Assembly: GCF_009727055.1 (NCBI RefSeq)
Contig: NC_052357.1
Location: 88,143,906-88,207,905 of the forward strand
DNA length: 64,000 nucleotides
Source: Benincasa hispida
Taxonomy: Eukaryota; Streptophyta; Magnoliopsida; Cucurbitales; Cucurbitaceae
Direction: 5' to 3'
In this document: positions 36,176 to 47,464 of the stretch, piece after piece
Position numbering within the stretch: the stretch's first letter is position 1
How the letters are laid out: each line of letters starts with the position of its first letter
Translations under genes and position numbers: made by a program
The notes under the pieces: model-generated
The model's database searches: none
What the model saw: only the letters and a program-made list of their open reading frames with translations
Told to the model about the DNA's origin: nothing

Positions 36176-37512
36176 TACATGAGATCTCTAGTGAGACTGA
36201 GACTGCTGAAGGTTCAACAAGAGTTGTTGAACAGGCCGACAGATCAACAAGAGTTGTTAAGGTTGGGACGTTTAGTCGACCAGCTCAAGAGTTGAGATTG
36301 CCTCGATGTAGTGGGAGCCCACTGGATCACTACATGGGCTTGACTGAAACCCAAAACATCATTACGAATGATGGGGTAGAGGATCTGTTGTCTTTTAAGA
36401 AAGCAATGAAGGATGTCGACAAAGACGAATGGGTTAAGGCTATGAACTAGGAAATGGAGTCTATGTATTTCAATAACGTCTAGGAGCTTGTTGATCCACC
36501 TAATGGGGTAAGACCTATTGGGGGTAAGTGGATCTTTAAGTGAAAGAGAGGTGTAGGTGGAAAGATGCAAACCTTTAAGGCTAGACTCGTGGCAAAGGGT
36601 TATACCTAGGTTGAGGGAGTTAACTATGAGGAAACTTTCTCACCTGTTGTCATGCTGAAGTCTATCAGAATTCTCCTATCCGTAGCTACATTTTATGATT
36701 ATGAAATATGGAAAATGGACGTCTGAATTGTAATCTTGAGAAGACCATCTATATGACTCAACCAGAGGGATCCATAGTTCCAGATCAAGAGCAAAGAGTT
36801 TGCAAGCTTAATATGTCCATTTATGGGCTGAAACAAGCATCTAGATCTTGGAACATCAGATTTGACACTGCTGCTAAGTTGTTTGGCTTTGATCAGAATG
36901 TTGATGAGCCTTGTGTTTACAAGAAGATCATCAACAATTCAGTAGCTTTCCTGGTACTGTATGTGGATGATATCCTACTAATTGGGAATGATGTAGGGTA
37001 TCTAACTAACATTAAGAGTTGGCTAGCTGCCCAGTTCCAAATGAAAGATTTGAGTGAGGCACAGTATGTTCTCCAGATCCAGATTATTTGGGATCGCAAG
37101 AACAAACAGTTAGTCTTGTCTCAGGCATCGTACATTGATCAAATGTTGATCAGGTACAGATGCAAGATTCCAAGAGGGGTTTATTACCCTTCTGGCATGG
37201 AATCATTCTGTCAAATAATCAATGTCCTAAGACATTTCAAGAGGTTGAGAAGATGAGACAGATTCTCTATGCTTCTGCTATAGGAAGCTTGATGTATGCA
37301 ATGTTGTGTACCAGACCCGACATTTGCTATGCAGTAGGGATTGTCGATCGGTATCAGTCCAATCCAGGATTTGATCACTGGACGACGGTCAAGATGATCC
37401 TCAATTATATTTGGAGAACGAGGGACTACATGCTTGTATAAAGAGATAAGGATTCGATCCTTACAGGATAAAATGTTGTTGATCCCTTTACAAAGGCCCT
37501 CACGGTTAAAGT
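36176..37512 (+). pseudogene. Copia RT of element D, RNase H deleted
   Basis: After the gap the linker (STRVVEQAD, RPAQELRLPRCSG) leads into RT. It shows KARLVAKGYT, IYGLKQASRSWNIRFDT, the catalytic LVLYVDDILLIGND (near 36950-36990), LSQASYIDQMLIRY and CTRPDICYAV. The open segment 36708-37256 covers most of the core. After 37440 coding jumps to the terminal NVVDPFTKALTVKVFEGHLE block, so RNase H (about 500 bp) is deleted. Stops include 36448 and 36606. Confidence 0.87.
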
Positions 37513-37659
37513 ATTCGAGGGTCACCTGGAGAGTCTGGGTCTGTAGGACATCGCGGCATCTTGTCTAGTGCAAGTGTGGAGACCGATACTGGGGTATGCC
37601 CTAATTTTAATTGTATATTGTAACATTTAATATGTATTGTAACATTAGTCTCCGAGTCA

Positions 37660-37677
37660 TTAGGACAAGTGGGAGAT
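37660..37677 (+). other. Polypurine tract of element D
   Basis: TAGGACAAGTGGGAGAT lies directly before the LTR start TGTTGGGATTGATATCC. Confidence 0.85.
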
Positions 37678-38529
37678 TGTTGGGATTGATATCCTAATTC
37701 TCTTGAAGTCTCTTGTTTGTAAGATACACATTGTCAATGAATAAAATAATGCTATTTAATTCTGACATTTACTCATATCCAATAAACAAAGCTCTTGGTT
37801 ATCATATGTAACTTAAGCATGTATATGTGTGATCATGTCTTAAGTGATAACCTAATAGTTTGTAGTATAAGGATTAAGTGGATACCTGATCCTGGTGACA
37901 CTAAGGATACGGCCCACTTTGTAGAGGTTGCAAGTTTGTAAACTACTACAGTGATAGATCCTAACATTCATGTAGAGACGTGCAGCGGGGGGTTTCCTAT
38001 ACAAAGAGCTTTGTATAAGACTGGACCACAAGATGACTAGACTCTTATATAACATCGTTGATTTAGAGACTTACATCTCACTTAAACGACATAGGTGACA
38101 GACCTCAATCCTGAGTGTTTTGGAACTCCTGCCTTTGAGGGCAGTTCTTTGATTAGTATGGATGAGAGTGGCTAGATTGTCTGGAGGTCGTTCGTGTTGT
38201 TGAGGAGTTCGTGATCGAGGCCATCGTTGAGGACGAGCACAAAGGTGTTGCGTGCTGTGTTCCTTTGTGGTGTTGTGGTCATGTAGATCGAGTGTTTCGA
38301 GGTTGCTGACCGTTCAGCGTTCATGCGCAACTGAGTGTGGAGACGCTTCTACTTTGTTAGTACGGTTGTTCTTTTTGTGAATTTTGTGAACTTTTAATGC
38401 TGTAATTCTGTATGAATTGTATAACTGCTTGTTTGGAAGTCGACAGTAAATGCATTATTCATTCATGATTGTGATTTGGAATTATCGTTCTTCCGCTACT
38501 CACGGAAATCTCGCATCCGATTTCCTTCA
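37678..38529 (+). repeat. 3' LTR of element D with internal deletion
   Basis: It starts TGTTGGGATTG and ends ATTTCCTTCA. At about 38182 it jumps from the AGATTGTC block to TGGAGGTCGTTCGTG, missing some 1.35 kb present in the 5' LTR (about 30243-31594), including the motif array. Confidence 0.88.
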
Positions 38530-39285
38530 CAACAATAGTCCAACTATGTGTGAACACCTCTCTAGCCAAGAAAAGGTGTGTGGCGCTACATCATTCAAGC
38601 CCTGGAATCAGCCCTTAAGGGAGTTATCTATCTACTGGCCTCTGCTTTGGAGATGAGTGAATTTCATCTTGTGTAGTTAAGTTCCCAGCTCCCAAACAGA
38701 CAATCCCCAAAGTGGTAGGTTTGAGTCAGCGACCTAGCCACTCGCACCCATGCAAATCTAAGGCCGCTCACAATGGCAGAAGTTCTAAACTCACTCAGGA
38801 TTGAGGTCATGTTACCTAATGATCATCCTAGTGAAGTGAAGTCTCTGTCATGAACGGTGTTATATAACAAGACGTTAACACTTCGTGGTCAGATCTTATA
38901 CAAACTCTTTGTATGGCATCCCCCGCACGCATGTCCCCTACAAGAGTGATCAAGATTAGACCATCTATGACAAGTCACAACACTTATGACCATTCCACAA
39001 AGCGAGCCGCATCCGTAGCGTTACCAGGATAAGGTTTCCCTCCTATATCCATATACTACAGACCGTTTTGGTTATCACTCAAGACATAATCCACTTGTAT
39101 GTCACCACATGCATGCTTAAGTTACATATAGATAACCAGAAATTTTAGGTTTATTGGTTTGTGGTAAAGCAAATAAAATAAACAACTGAGCAAAATCATG
39201 AAGTGAAGTAAAATATCATCTATTATACATCACCGGCGTTCGTATAAACTATAGGACACGAGACTTTAGGACATCAATCCCAACA

Positions 39286-41045
39286 AGAGAAATGACAAAG
39301 GTATCAACAAGAGTTGTTGATAAAGTAAATCCTTCAACAAGAGTTATTGATGAAACTGGGACATCACATCCTTCTCAAGAGTTGAGAATGCCTCGTCATA
39401 GTGGGAGGGTTATGCAACACCCTGACCGGTCCATGGGTTTAACTGAAGCTCAAGTCATCATACCAGATGATGGTTTAAAGGATCCATCGTCTTTTAACCA
39501 AGCAATGAATGATGTGGATAAATACCAATGGATTAAAGCTATGGATCTTGAAATGGAATCTATGTATTTCAATTATGTCTAGGATCTTGTAGACCAACCT
39601 GGAGGGGTAAAATCCATCGGTTGCAAATGGATCTACAAGTTAAAACGAGGCCAAGCTGGTAAGGTACAGACCTACAAAGCTAGACTTGTGGCAAGAGAGC
39701 TTACCCAAAGAGAGAGAGGGTAGATTATGAAGAAACTTTCTCTGGTTGCCATGATAAAGTCAATTAGAATACTTTTGCCCATAGCTACATTTTATGATTA
39801 TGAAATATGGCAAATGGATGTCAAGACAACTTTTTTGAATGGCTATCTTGAAGAGAGTATCTATATGTCTCAAGAAGGGTTTATACAACAGGATCAAGAG
39901 CAAAAGGTTTGCAAATTTAATCGATCCATTTATGGATTGAAACAAGCTTTTAGATCCTGGAATATGAGATTTGACACTGCGATCAAATCTTAATTTGAAC
40001 AAAATATTGACGAATCCTGTGTATACAAGAAAATCGTTAACAAAACTATCACTTTTCTAGTGTTGTATGTTGATGATATTCTACTCATTGGGAATAAGGT
40101 AGAATTTCTTGCTGACGTTAAGAGATGGTTGGCTTCACAATTCCAAATGAAAGATTTGGGAGAAGCACAGTATGTTCTTGGAATCCAAATAGTTCGGAAT
40201 CGCAAGAACAAAACATTAGCATTATCTCAAACACCTTATATAGACAAGATGCTGTCTAGGTATAAAATGCAAAATTCCAAGAAAGGATTATTACCTTTCA
40301 GACATGGAATTCACCTATCTAAGGAACAGAATCCTAAAACACCTCAAGGGCTTGAGAAGATGAATCGAAATCCATATGCATCAGCAGTAGGGAGTTTAAT
40401 GTATGCAATGTTGTGTACTCGTCCCGATATATGCTATGTCATAGGAATAGTCAGCAGATTTTAGTTTAATCCTGGATATGATCATTGGACTGCTGTTAAG
40501 AACATTCTCAAGTATCTTCGGAGAACGAGAGATTATATGCTCGTGTATGGTGCTAAGGATCTGATCCTTACTGGATACACTGATTATGACTTTCAGACCG
40601 ATATTGATCCAAAGAAATCAACTTTGGGGTCAGTATTCACTTAAATGGAAGAGCAGTTGTGTGGAGAAGCATCAAGTAGAGTTGTATTGCTGACTCCACA
40701 ATGGAAATTGGGTATGTAGTTACAAGTGAGGCAGCAAAAGAAGCAGTATGGCTTAAAAAGTTCCTGACAGATTTGGAAGTAGTTCCTAATATGCACCTAC
40801 CCGTCACTCTCTATTGTGACAATAGTAGAGCAGTTGCAAATTCAAAGGAACCACGAAGCCATAAAAGAGGAAAGCATATCGAGCGAAAGTACCATCTCAT
40901 CAAAGAGATTGTACATAGAGGAGACGTAATTGTCACCCAGATTGCTTCACAAGACAACTTAGTTGATCTGTTTACAAAGGTCCTATTGGCTAAAGTGTTC
41001 GAGCATCACCTAGTAGGACTAGGTCTACGAGTTTTGTATCCCTAG
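39286..41045 (+). pseudogene. Copia RT and RNase H of element C
   Basis: This resumes the pol frame cut at 28441. It holds the linker (STRVVDKVNPSTRVIDETG, PRHSGRVM), RT with WQMDVKTTFLNGYLEESIYM (39808-39867), IYGLKQAFRSWNMRFDT and the catalytic FLVLYVDDILLIGN (40054-40095), and CTRPDICYVIGIV. RNase H reads SEAAKEAVWLKKFLTDLE, LYCDNSRAVANSKEPRSHK and GKHIERKYHLIKEIVHRGD (40701-41045). Stops at 39580, 39721, 39991 and 40462 and a shift near 40640 disable it. It is the best-preserved RT/RNase H in the window. Confidence 0.9.
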
Positions 41046-41169
41046 GGCAAGTGGGAAAATTTATGGGTATTGTAATGCCCTAGTTTATTGTATTTGTACA
41101 TTTTATTCTCTCCATGTAAACTCAACATTGTATATGTTTGTATATATTGATCCACTAGAGTTTTAGTCC

Positions 41170-41181
41170 AAGTGGGAGTAT
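41170..41181 (+). other. Polypurine tract of element C
   Basis: AAGTGGGAGTAT sits next to the 3' LTR start. A look-alike (CAAGTGGGAAAAT) occurs at about 41047, the same duplicated arrangement as in element A. Confidence 0.8.
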
Positions 41182-42360
41182 TGTTGGGTTTTATGTCCTA
41201 AAACTCGCAGTTTGTAAACTGATAAACATTTTCTATAATCAATAAACTTATTATTGATTTTATAAATTGTATATATGAAAGTCTAAATCCAATAAACTAA
41301 GATCCATGACTATTACATGAGTACATGAACTTTATATGGAGACATAAGAGTAGATCAAGTTCGAGTAAATAGTCAAAATGATCTATAGTACATGAATAAG
41401 GTTGAGTACCTTATTCTGGTAACACTATTGGATGTGACCTACTCTGTAGTTGTAAAGTGCTACATACGATGTGATCTTAATTCGTACATGTTATGACATG
41501 AGGAATGGGATCGTTCTATGCAATGAGTTTGAATAAGATTGGACCAAGAAATAATTCATTCTTACTTTATAACATTGTTTACTGTATAAGACTGACTATT
41601 TCACTTAGATGACCTAGGTAACTCGATTTTAATCCTGAGTTAACTATGAACTCCTGTTTATTCGGGATTATCCTTAGATTTGCATAAGTGAGGGTTGGCT
41701 CAACAGCACCGGCTCAATAAGCCTCCCATTTCAGGGGTAAGATCTAATAGATTGCTAGGGACATAACGTGCAAGACGGAGTTTACACCTACCCGATTTAA
41801 GGATAAGAGAAAGGTTGTTCTCTCAAGTACTGAATATAGGTCTTGAACAAGGTGCCACACCCTCTCACTAGGCTGAGAGATTTTGGTTTAGTGATTGGAT
41901 CACAAACCAGTTGTTCATTAGAGGATCAATAAGAACTTGAGGAACAAGACGTAATCTCAGGGGTAAAATAGATATTTGACCCAACCGTTATTACGAACAA
42001 CCTGTGAAGGGTCAACTTGCTAATTATGGTTAAATCATGTGGATATAATATATCTACAGTGAAGGGAGTGTTGCTATAGGCTTTTATGAAGGAATCGAAC
42101 ACGAGGATTTCCATGAGCAGTTGAAAGATCATTTCAAATTACAATCGTATATGAACTTTACTATTATAATTATAAAAAGAAACACATGGTTATACATTAA
42201 TTACAGAAATTACAGCATGTAACACATAAGATCAAGGAAAAAAGCTACACACTTTTGTAGACTCATCATAAAGCTTTTTTATCACGAATGCTCGCCCACA
42301 GCTACACAGCAACACACGAACGCTCGTCCAACACGACCGCTACACTGCACGAACATCGTG

Positions 42361-42398
42361 CTGTCTCTTATACACATCTAGATGTGTATAAGAGACAG
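42361..42398. other. Sequencing adapter: Tn5 mosaic-end junction 1
   Basis: CTGTCTCTTATACACATCT is followed directly by its complement AGATGTGTATAAGAGACAG. Each half is the 19-bp Tn5 mosaic end used in tagmentation libraries. The head-to-head 38-bp form is the mate-pair circularisation junction. This is not plant sequence. Confidence 0.97.
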
Positions 42399-42616
42399 CC
42401 CATACACCATACTGAGCATATCATATATAATTGAATTACCTCTTGTCAATTTGAACATTTTAAATCAACACCAAGAACTTATCCTCAATTGAATCCATTG
42501 AGCTACCAAAGGGACCTTATGGACCTGTAGCTCGAAGCTCCTACGGTACGTGAATAACTGACTAAACTCTTTAGTCACGGGATCCACCATCCATTAACTG
42601 TCAGGCACTTCATTAA

Positions 42617-42654
42617 CTGTCTCTTATACACATCTAGATGTGTATAAGAGACAG
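42617..42654. other. Sequencing adapter: Tn5 mosaic-end junction 2
   Basis: This is an exact second copy of the 38-bp double mosaic end. It joins an LTR middle piece (42399-42616) to an LTR-end-like piece (42655-42782). Confidence 0.97.
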
Positions 42655-42782
42655 ACATACAATTATGCATTAATTACAGAAATTATAGCATGATATATAT
42701 AAAAGATCAAGGAAAAAAGCTACACATTTTTGTATATTCATCGCCAACTTCCTTGATCACAAACTCTTGAACATAGCAACAC

Positions 42783-42820
42783 CTGTCTCTTATACACATC
42801 TAGATGTGTATAAGAGACAG
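42783..42820. other. Sequencing adapter: Tn5 mosaic-end junction 3
   Basis: This is an exact third copy. It joins the LTR-end-like piece to a second copy of an LTR-start piece (42821-43110). Confidence 0.97.
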
Positions 42821-43105
42821 TTACAATACTTACAAACCTCTACAAAGTGGGCTGTATCCGTGGTATCACCAGGATCAGGTATCCCACCTTAATCCTTATA
42901 CTACAAACCTATTTAGGTTATCACTTAAGGCATGATCCACTTGTATATCACATATACATGTTTAAGTTTACATTAGATAACCATGGAGCTTTGTTTATTG
43001 GATATGAGTAAATGCCATAATGAAATAAAAATTATTTTATTCATAAAACAATGTGTATCATTACAAACAACGAGACTCCGGGAGAATTAGGATACTAATC
43101 TCAAC
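42821..43105. repeat. Near-exact duplicate of 43831-44116, between adapters
   Basis: From TTACAATACTTACAAACC to AACGAGACTCCGGGAGAA the two blocks are almost identical at an offset of 1,010 bp. They differ mainly at the terminus (GGATACTAATCTCAACA versus GGACATCAATCCCAACA). The block is bounded by adapter copies 3 and 4, so it is probably a read from another LTR copy pulled into the assembly. Confidence 0.85.
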
Positions 43106-43110
43106 AATCT

Positions 43111-43147
43111 CTGTCTCTTATACACATCTAGATGTGTATAAGAGACA
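43111..43147. other. Sequencing adapter: Tn5 mosaic-end junction 4
   Basis: This is the fourth copy, complete except for the last base. The LTR sequence at 43148 that follows repeats 42545-42616. Confidence 0.96.
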
Positions 43148-45078
43148 ACGTGAATAACTGACTAAACTCTTTAGTCACGGGATCCACCATCCGTTAACTA
43201 CCAGACACTCCACTAAAGACCGACCATTGAACTCTCCTTACCACAGATATATTATGTGTCCATCTTAACCAATCAACAGTGCGACAACCCTTCACAGATT
43301 GCTCGTAAGTATAGCTTGGCCAATAACCGTTATGCCCCTGTAGTTACTTCTAACTCCTTAAGTACCACTAAATCCTCTCATGAACATAAGTCATAGTTTT
43401 TCTATGACTGAGTCCTCTCTTTCAAAGAGAAGTTGTGGCCACTATGTTCAAGCCTCGGAATCAACCCTTAAGGAAGCAATCTCTCTACTTATCCCTGCTT
43501 CAGGAAAGGAATGAATTCCATCTTGTGTATTGAATTCCCAGCTCCCAGATCAGACAAGTCCCCAAAAGGTAGGCATGTTGAGTTGGCAATCTGGCCACTC
43601 TCACCCATACTAATCAAATGACTGCCCTCAAAGGCAGGAGTTTCCAAAATACTCAGGATTGAGGTCATGTCACCTATGGTCGTTTAGGTGAGATATAAGT
43701 CCCTAGTATCAACGGCGTTATATATAGAGTCTAGTCATCTCGTGGTCTGATCTTATACAAGCTCTTTGTATAAAACACCTCCGCTTGCACTTCTCCACAT
43801 GAATGGTTAGGATCTACCAACTGTAGTAGTTTACAATACTTACAAACCTCTACAAAGTGGGCTGTATCCGTGGTATCACCAGGATCAGGTATCCCACCTT
43901 AATCCTTATACTACAAACCTATTTAGGTTATCACTTAAGGCATGATCCACTTGTATATCACATATACATGTTTAAGTTTACATTAGATAACCATGGAGCT
44001 TTGTTTATTGGATATGAGTAAATGCCATAATGAAATAAAAATTATTTTATTCATAAAACAATGTGTATCATTACAAACAACGAGATTCCGGGAGAATTAG
44101 GACATCAATCCCAACACTTTAGTGGAATGACTCATTAGTTAACGAATGGGGGTTAATATGGTCTAATGAGTTTAGTCAATTAATCTCGGATCGTTGAAAC
44201 CCATGATTTGTAGGTCTGCGAGGTCCCCCTACTAGCTCGTAATTGGATTAGTTCTAGAGTAACGTGATAAGTTAATTTGAAACGTTCAAATTAGAATTAA
44301 GGGAATTAGTAATTATATGAGATATAATTACTTATTTAATTTGAGAATTAAACGGAATAGGAGATTTATATTTAAATATGATTTAAATATATGAAAATGG
44401 ATATGTGTAAAAATTAATTTAATATTTGATATTAAATTAATTAGTTTTATTTTAAAATTAATTTATGAAATTCATATTATAAAATTAAAATTTCCAGTTT
44501 TAAATTCAAAATGGATTTTAAAAGTCAAGTTTTTATTTTGAGATAAAATTGGAAAATTGGAAAAAACCATACACAAATGGAGTATTGAGATATTCCATTA
44601 TCCATCTTCTTCATGCTCACACAATACCCATTTTCCTCTTCTTCATTTAACTCTAAGCATGAGCTGCAAGTCATGCAACATTCTTCTTTGCATGTTCACC
44701 CGCAATAAATAAAGAAGAATGAAGTGATTTTGAGGCATGCAATCAAGAGAATTTTAGTTGAAAATTTGTGGTGAAGAAGGTGTTCTTCAACAAGATTACT
44801 GATGTGATCAATTCTCTACAATCCCTTGATTCAAGCTTGTTTTGAGTCCCATAATTCAATCTAGAGCACCAAGAGAATAGTGGGTAAGATCTTGAGGTGG
44901 TCTGCAACGAGATTCGGAGAAGATTGCAGCTGGAGATCGAGCTTTGAAAAAGTTCTATAAAGGTATGTCATGAAACTTACTTGTTTCTGCAAGAGCATGC
45001 TTTATATTTTGCCAAAATTAATGAATTAGAGTGCTTAATAATCCTTGTTGCTACAACTGTTGTTGATACAATCCTACA

Positions 45079-45583
45079 TTCCCTAACAATGACATGTTAA
45101 TTGTTAAATATTAAGGATTGTCAAATCAAATCATATCAATATTTTATTTTTAATACTTCTCATAAGTATTAAAATATGAAATAGTATCTTGAATTCTGAA
45201 TCACAATCACAAATTAAGAGAGAAAACTAAACATGATTAATAAGGAAGTTAATAAATAGTTGGTTTTTTATTTGTACTTAAAAATTATTATTTATAACGA
45301 TAATGATTTATAACTAAATATAACTTTTACCTAGTAGCAAATACTAAATAGTACTAACTATTAAATATAATGATTTTTCTAAGAATTTTAATAAATAAAT
45401 ATAATTTTAAAAAAAGGAAAATGAAAAATCGACCAAACCGATCGATCAACCGACCGATCGCCCGATTGTGTTTCTGCTCAGTCGACGGTCGGGACCGATT
45501 TGGTTAGATTTTGAACCCATTTTGGTCAGTTCAGCATCGGTTTGGTCGAAAAACCGACCCCGACCGGCCGATGATCACCCTTA
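45079..45583 (+). other. Right end of the hAT transposon
   Basis: The AT-rich remnant is followed, from 45425, by dense GACCGA/CCGATCG/CGGTC subterminal motifs and the terminal inverted repeat GATGATCACCCTTA ending at 45583. It pairs with the left end at 11445. Confidence 0.6.
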
Positions 45584-47010
45584 CTATTGATACACGATTG
45601 AAAATTACTATTTTATTAAGTGTTAAAAAAATCATAAAATTATTTTTTTAAAAAATATATTTTTTCCTCTAGTTATTCCAAACACGCCCAATTTGTCAAG
45701 AATTTCAGGTGTTTATAGGTTTAGTATCGACATAAGGGATTGAAGATTGATTGATACCTTAAGCAGACACGAGTGGGGGGATTGAGAGGCCATCAAGGTA
45801 TCTTCATTAGTCTATAAATTTTAATAAGCAACAGTTTAGTTTGTGTACCTAACGATTTGTAACGATTTGTTCTTATCATGAAAAATACTATTAAAATCAA
45901 TTTAATGAAATTTCTTACCCTTGTAGATTAAACTAGTAAGGGTCAATGTTTATAAATTATAAATACTAAGTTGTTATTGTCTGGCTTGATAATGTATCTA
46001 CGGTTTCTAGTTCCCTATTTATCGTTCCTTATTGCCTATTTCTCATTTTTTTTTAAAACTACTACTACTAATATGTTTGGTAATTATTTATGTTTTTTTT
46101 AATTGTTTTTTGAAAAAATAAATAAAAATAAAAACTTGTTAGATACCTATTATAGTTTACAGTTTCTTGTACTTTTTCTATCTTTTTTTTCCTCTTGGTT
46201 TTATAGTTTAAGTATAATTTAGTTATACAATAAAAAAAATATATATAACTTGCATTAAAATAGATAAAGAACAATATCAAAACTTTACATTATCTAATAC
46301 AAATAAGTTTAGATGTAAAATCAATAACAATAATACATTAATTGTTTCTATCATTTATACATTGTCCAAATTTGATATGCAACGTTGTTTATTAGTAGAG
46401 TCATTCGGCTTAAATAATGTCAGACTTAAATCAAATTTTGTAATAATATTTTTATAAATATTACTATTACAAAATATTAAAATGAGGTTAAATGTAAAAG
46501 TTTATATATCGTAAAATTTCAACCAATTCTAAGTATACTAAAAATTAAAACAATACATAAATATAAAATAATAATAAAAAGAATAGAAGATTTACATGTT
46601 ATTTTTCACAGGAATTGAGCGCAATACATATTGGTTGGGTTAAAAAAAACATACACAACAAGGTAAAAAGTAATTTTGTTTTATAATAATGAACATATAA
46701 GTATATAAATAGAAAGATAAAAAACCTCTAAACAGGATCATGAATTGTTTCAAACAAATCACTTTCTTAAGAATCTAAAATATGAAATATGAAATGAAAA
46801 TGTTATCAAATGGACTCAATCGAATCAAAATTGATGTTGTTTTCTATGATAGAAATTAAATTGTTATAAATTAACAAATACAGATACTAAATCATTACAT
46901 CATAAAGTTCAAGAATTAAATTATTACAATTTTGAAAATATATTATTAAATCATTACAAATCCGAGCTTAGGGGCTAAATCACCGGTTCTTAATTTAATA
47001 AATAATGTCT
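45584..47010. other. AT-rich intergenic DNA
   Basis: Only AT-rich sequence with homopolymer runs is visible. The minus-strand open frame at 46068-46280 is low-complexity (F/Y/K/N-rich) and not supported as a gene. Confidence 0.6.
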
Positions 47011-47295
47011 CGTTTGGTAATCGTTTTGTTCTTTGTTTTGTTTTTAAATATTAAGCTTATGGAAACTATTTTCACCCCAAATTTCTTTATTTACTTTTTA
47101 CCAATTGTTTAAAAATTCAAGTCAAATTTTGATAATTAAAAAAAAAAAGTAACTTTAAAGAAGTTGTCTTTATTTTTTAAATTTGATTAAGAATTCAACA
47201 ATTGTATTTCAGAAAAATGCAAATTATTGTAAGAAATTTAGATAAAATAGACTTTATTTTCAATAACAAAAACAAAAAATCAAATGGTTATCAAA
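47011..47295. mobile_element. MITE with TTTGGTAATC-type ends
   Basis: The ends CGTTTGGTAATCG and CAAATGGTTATCAAA are imperfect inverted repeats. The flanking TAATGTCT (47003-47010 and 47296-47303) is an exact 8-bp duplication that can be extended to 9-10 bp. Related elements occur in intron 8 of the ATPase gene. The 8-bp duplication points to hAT, without coding support. Confidence 0.75.
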
Positions 47296-47304
47296 TAATG
47301 TCTA

Positions 47305-47375
47305 AATCGTTAGCTCAATTAGCACAAATAAATATTAATTACCATTTGAATCACCCACCCATTGTACTAAAAAGA
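47305..47375 (+). repeat. SINE-like fragment
   Basis: TTAGCTCAATTAGCACA resembles a tRNA A box. CCATTTGAATCACCCACCC about 30 bp later resembles a decayed B box, followed by CCATTGTACTAAAA. This is the layout of a tRNA-derived SINE head. Weak on its own. Confidence 0.4.
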
Positions 47376-47464
47376 AGTGATTTTTAATGGATAAAATAAT
47401 AAAATTGAGTAAGATAGAAAAAAAATATACAAAAAATACACTATTGAGACTTGTGAGAGACTAA

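Larger units (their letters stand above)
29743..38529 (+). mobile_element. Copia element D, with both LTRs and an assembly gap
   Basis: The 5' LTR (29743-31960) lacks about its first 30 bp. It is followed by a tRNA-Met primer site, a 2.7-kb leader, protease and pre-integrase sequence (34750-35405), an N gap over integrase, RT (36176-37440), a polypurine tract and a 3' LTR (37678-38529) with a 1.35-kb internal deletion. RNase H is missing: after 37440 the sequence jumps to the last few codons before the tract (VDPFTKALTVK, 37475-37510). It is closely related to element C and equally poor in gag. It is inserted in the reverse LTR 28442-39285. Confidence 0.87.
28442..39285 (-). mobile_element. 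Reverse copia solo LTR splitting element C pol
   Basis: The ends are TGAAGGAACTC (28442) and ATCAATCCCAACA (39285). The exact 5-bp duplication AGAGA lies at 28437-28441 and 39286-39290. Removing it joins element C integrase to its RT linker in frame. The LTR is interrupted by copia element D (29743-38529); without D it is about 2.06 kb. Part of the LTR and the first bases of D were deleted at the 29742/29743 junction. Confidence 0.88.
42087..44116 (-). mobile_element. Reverse solo LTR within LTR C, misassembled
   Basis: The ends TGAAGGAATCG (42087) and ATCAATCCCAACA (44116) give a reverse copia LTR. The flanking copies are CTTTA (44117-44121) and (C)TTTTA (42081-42086), an imperfect 5-bp duplication. 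The part 43148-44116 is a normal LTR first half. The rest is a mosaic of LTR pieces separated by four adapter junctions, so the true sequence of 42361-43147 is unknown. Confidence 0.82.
22597..45078 (+). mobile_element. Copia element C, with nested insertions
   Basis: The element has a 5' LTR (22597-24202, first 209 bp missing), primer site, long leader, protease/integrase (26885-28441), RT/RNase H (39286-41045), polypurine tract and 3' LTR (41182-45078). A reverse LTR (28442-39285) splits pol between integrase and RT, and another (42087-44116) splits the 3' LTR. Apart from a gag start of about 50 codons, no gag is present. It lies within the hAT transposon; TTCCC after 45078 would be one target copy, and the other was lost with the 5' LTR start. 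Confidence 0.87.
41182..45078 (+). repeat. 3' LTR of element C, interrupted
   Basis: It starts TGTTGGGTTTTATGTCC and ends CAATCCTACA. It is split at 42086/44117 by a reverse solo LTR. Without the insert it is about 1.87 kb and pairs with 22597-24202. Confidence 0.88.
11445..45583 (+). mobile_element. hAT DNA transposon, split by nested retrotransposons
   Basis: The left end TAGGGGTGAGCATG (11445) and the complement of the right end, TAAGGGTGATCATC (45583), form imperfect hAT-type terminal inverted repeats. Both are followed inward by CGGTCGG/CCGGTCGAAA-rich subterminal sequence. The transposase (12465-14461) reads inward from the left end. Most of the span is later retrotransposon insertions. 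The flanking 8-mers (CACTAGAT and CTATTGAT) match at 5 of 8 positions, as expected of an old element but not decisive. The middle of the transposon, including the transposase 3' end, has been lost. Confidence 0.65.

Noticed and set aside
35377..36180. Long minus-strand open frame across the N gap
   Set aside because: It consists almost wholly of unknown residues from the N run, so it is not a gene.
42361..43147. Regularly spaced palindromes resembling a CRISPR array or a transposon with long inverted repeats
   Set aside because: The repeat is exactly the Tn5 mosaic-end pair of sequencing kits, in a eukaryotic LTR, with non-uniform spacers that are LTR pieces.
46068..46280. 70-codon minus-strand frame
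   Set aside because: Low-complexity AT-rich sequence with F, Y, K and N bias; no support as a gene.
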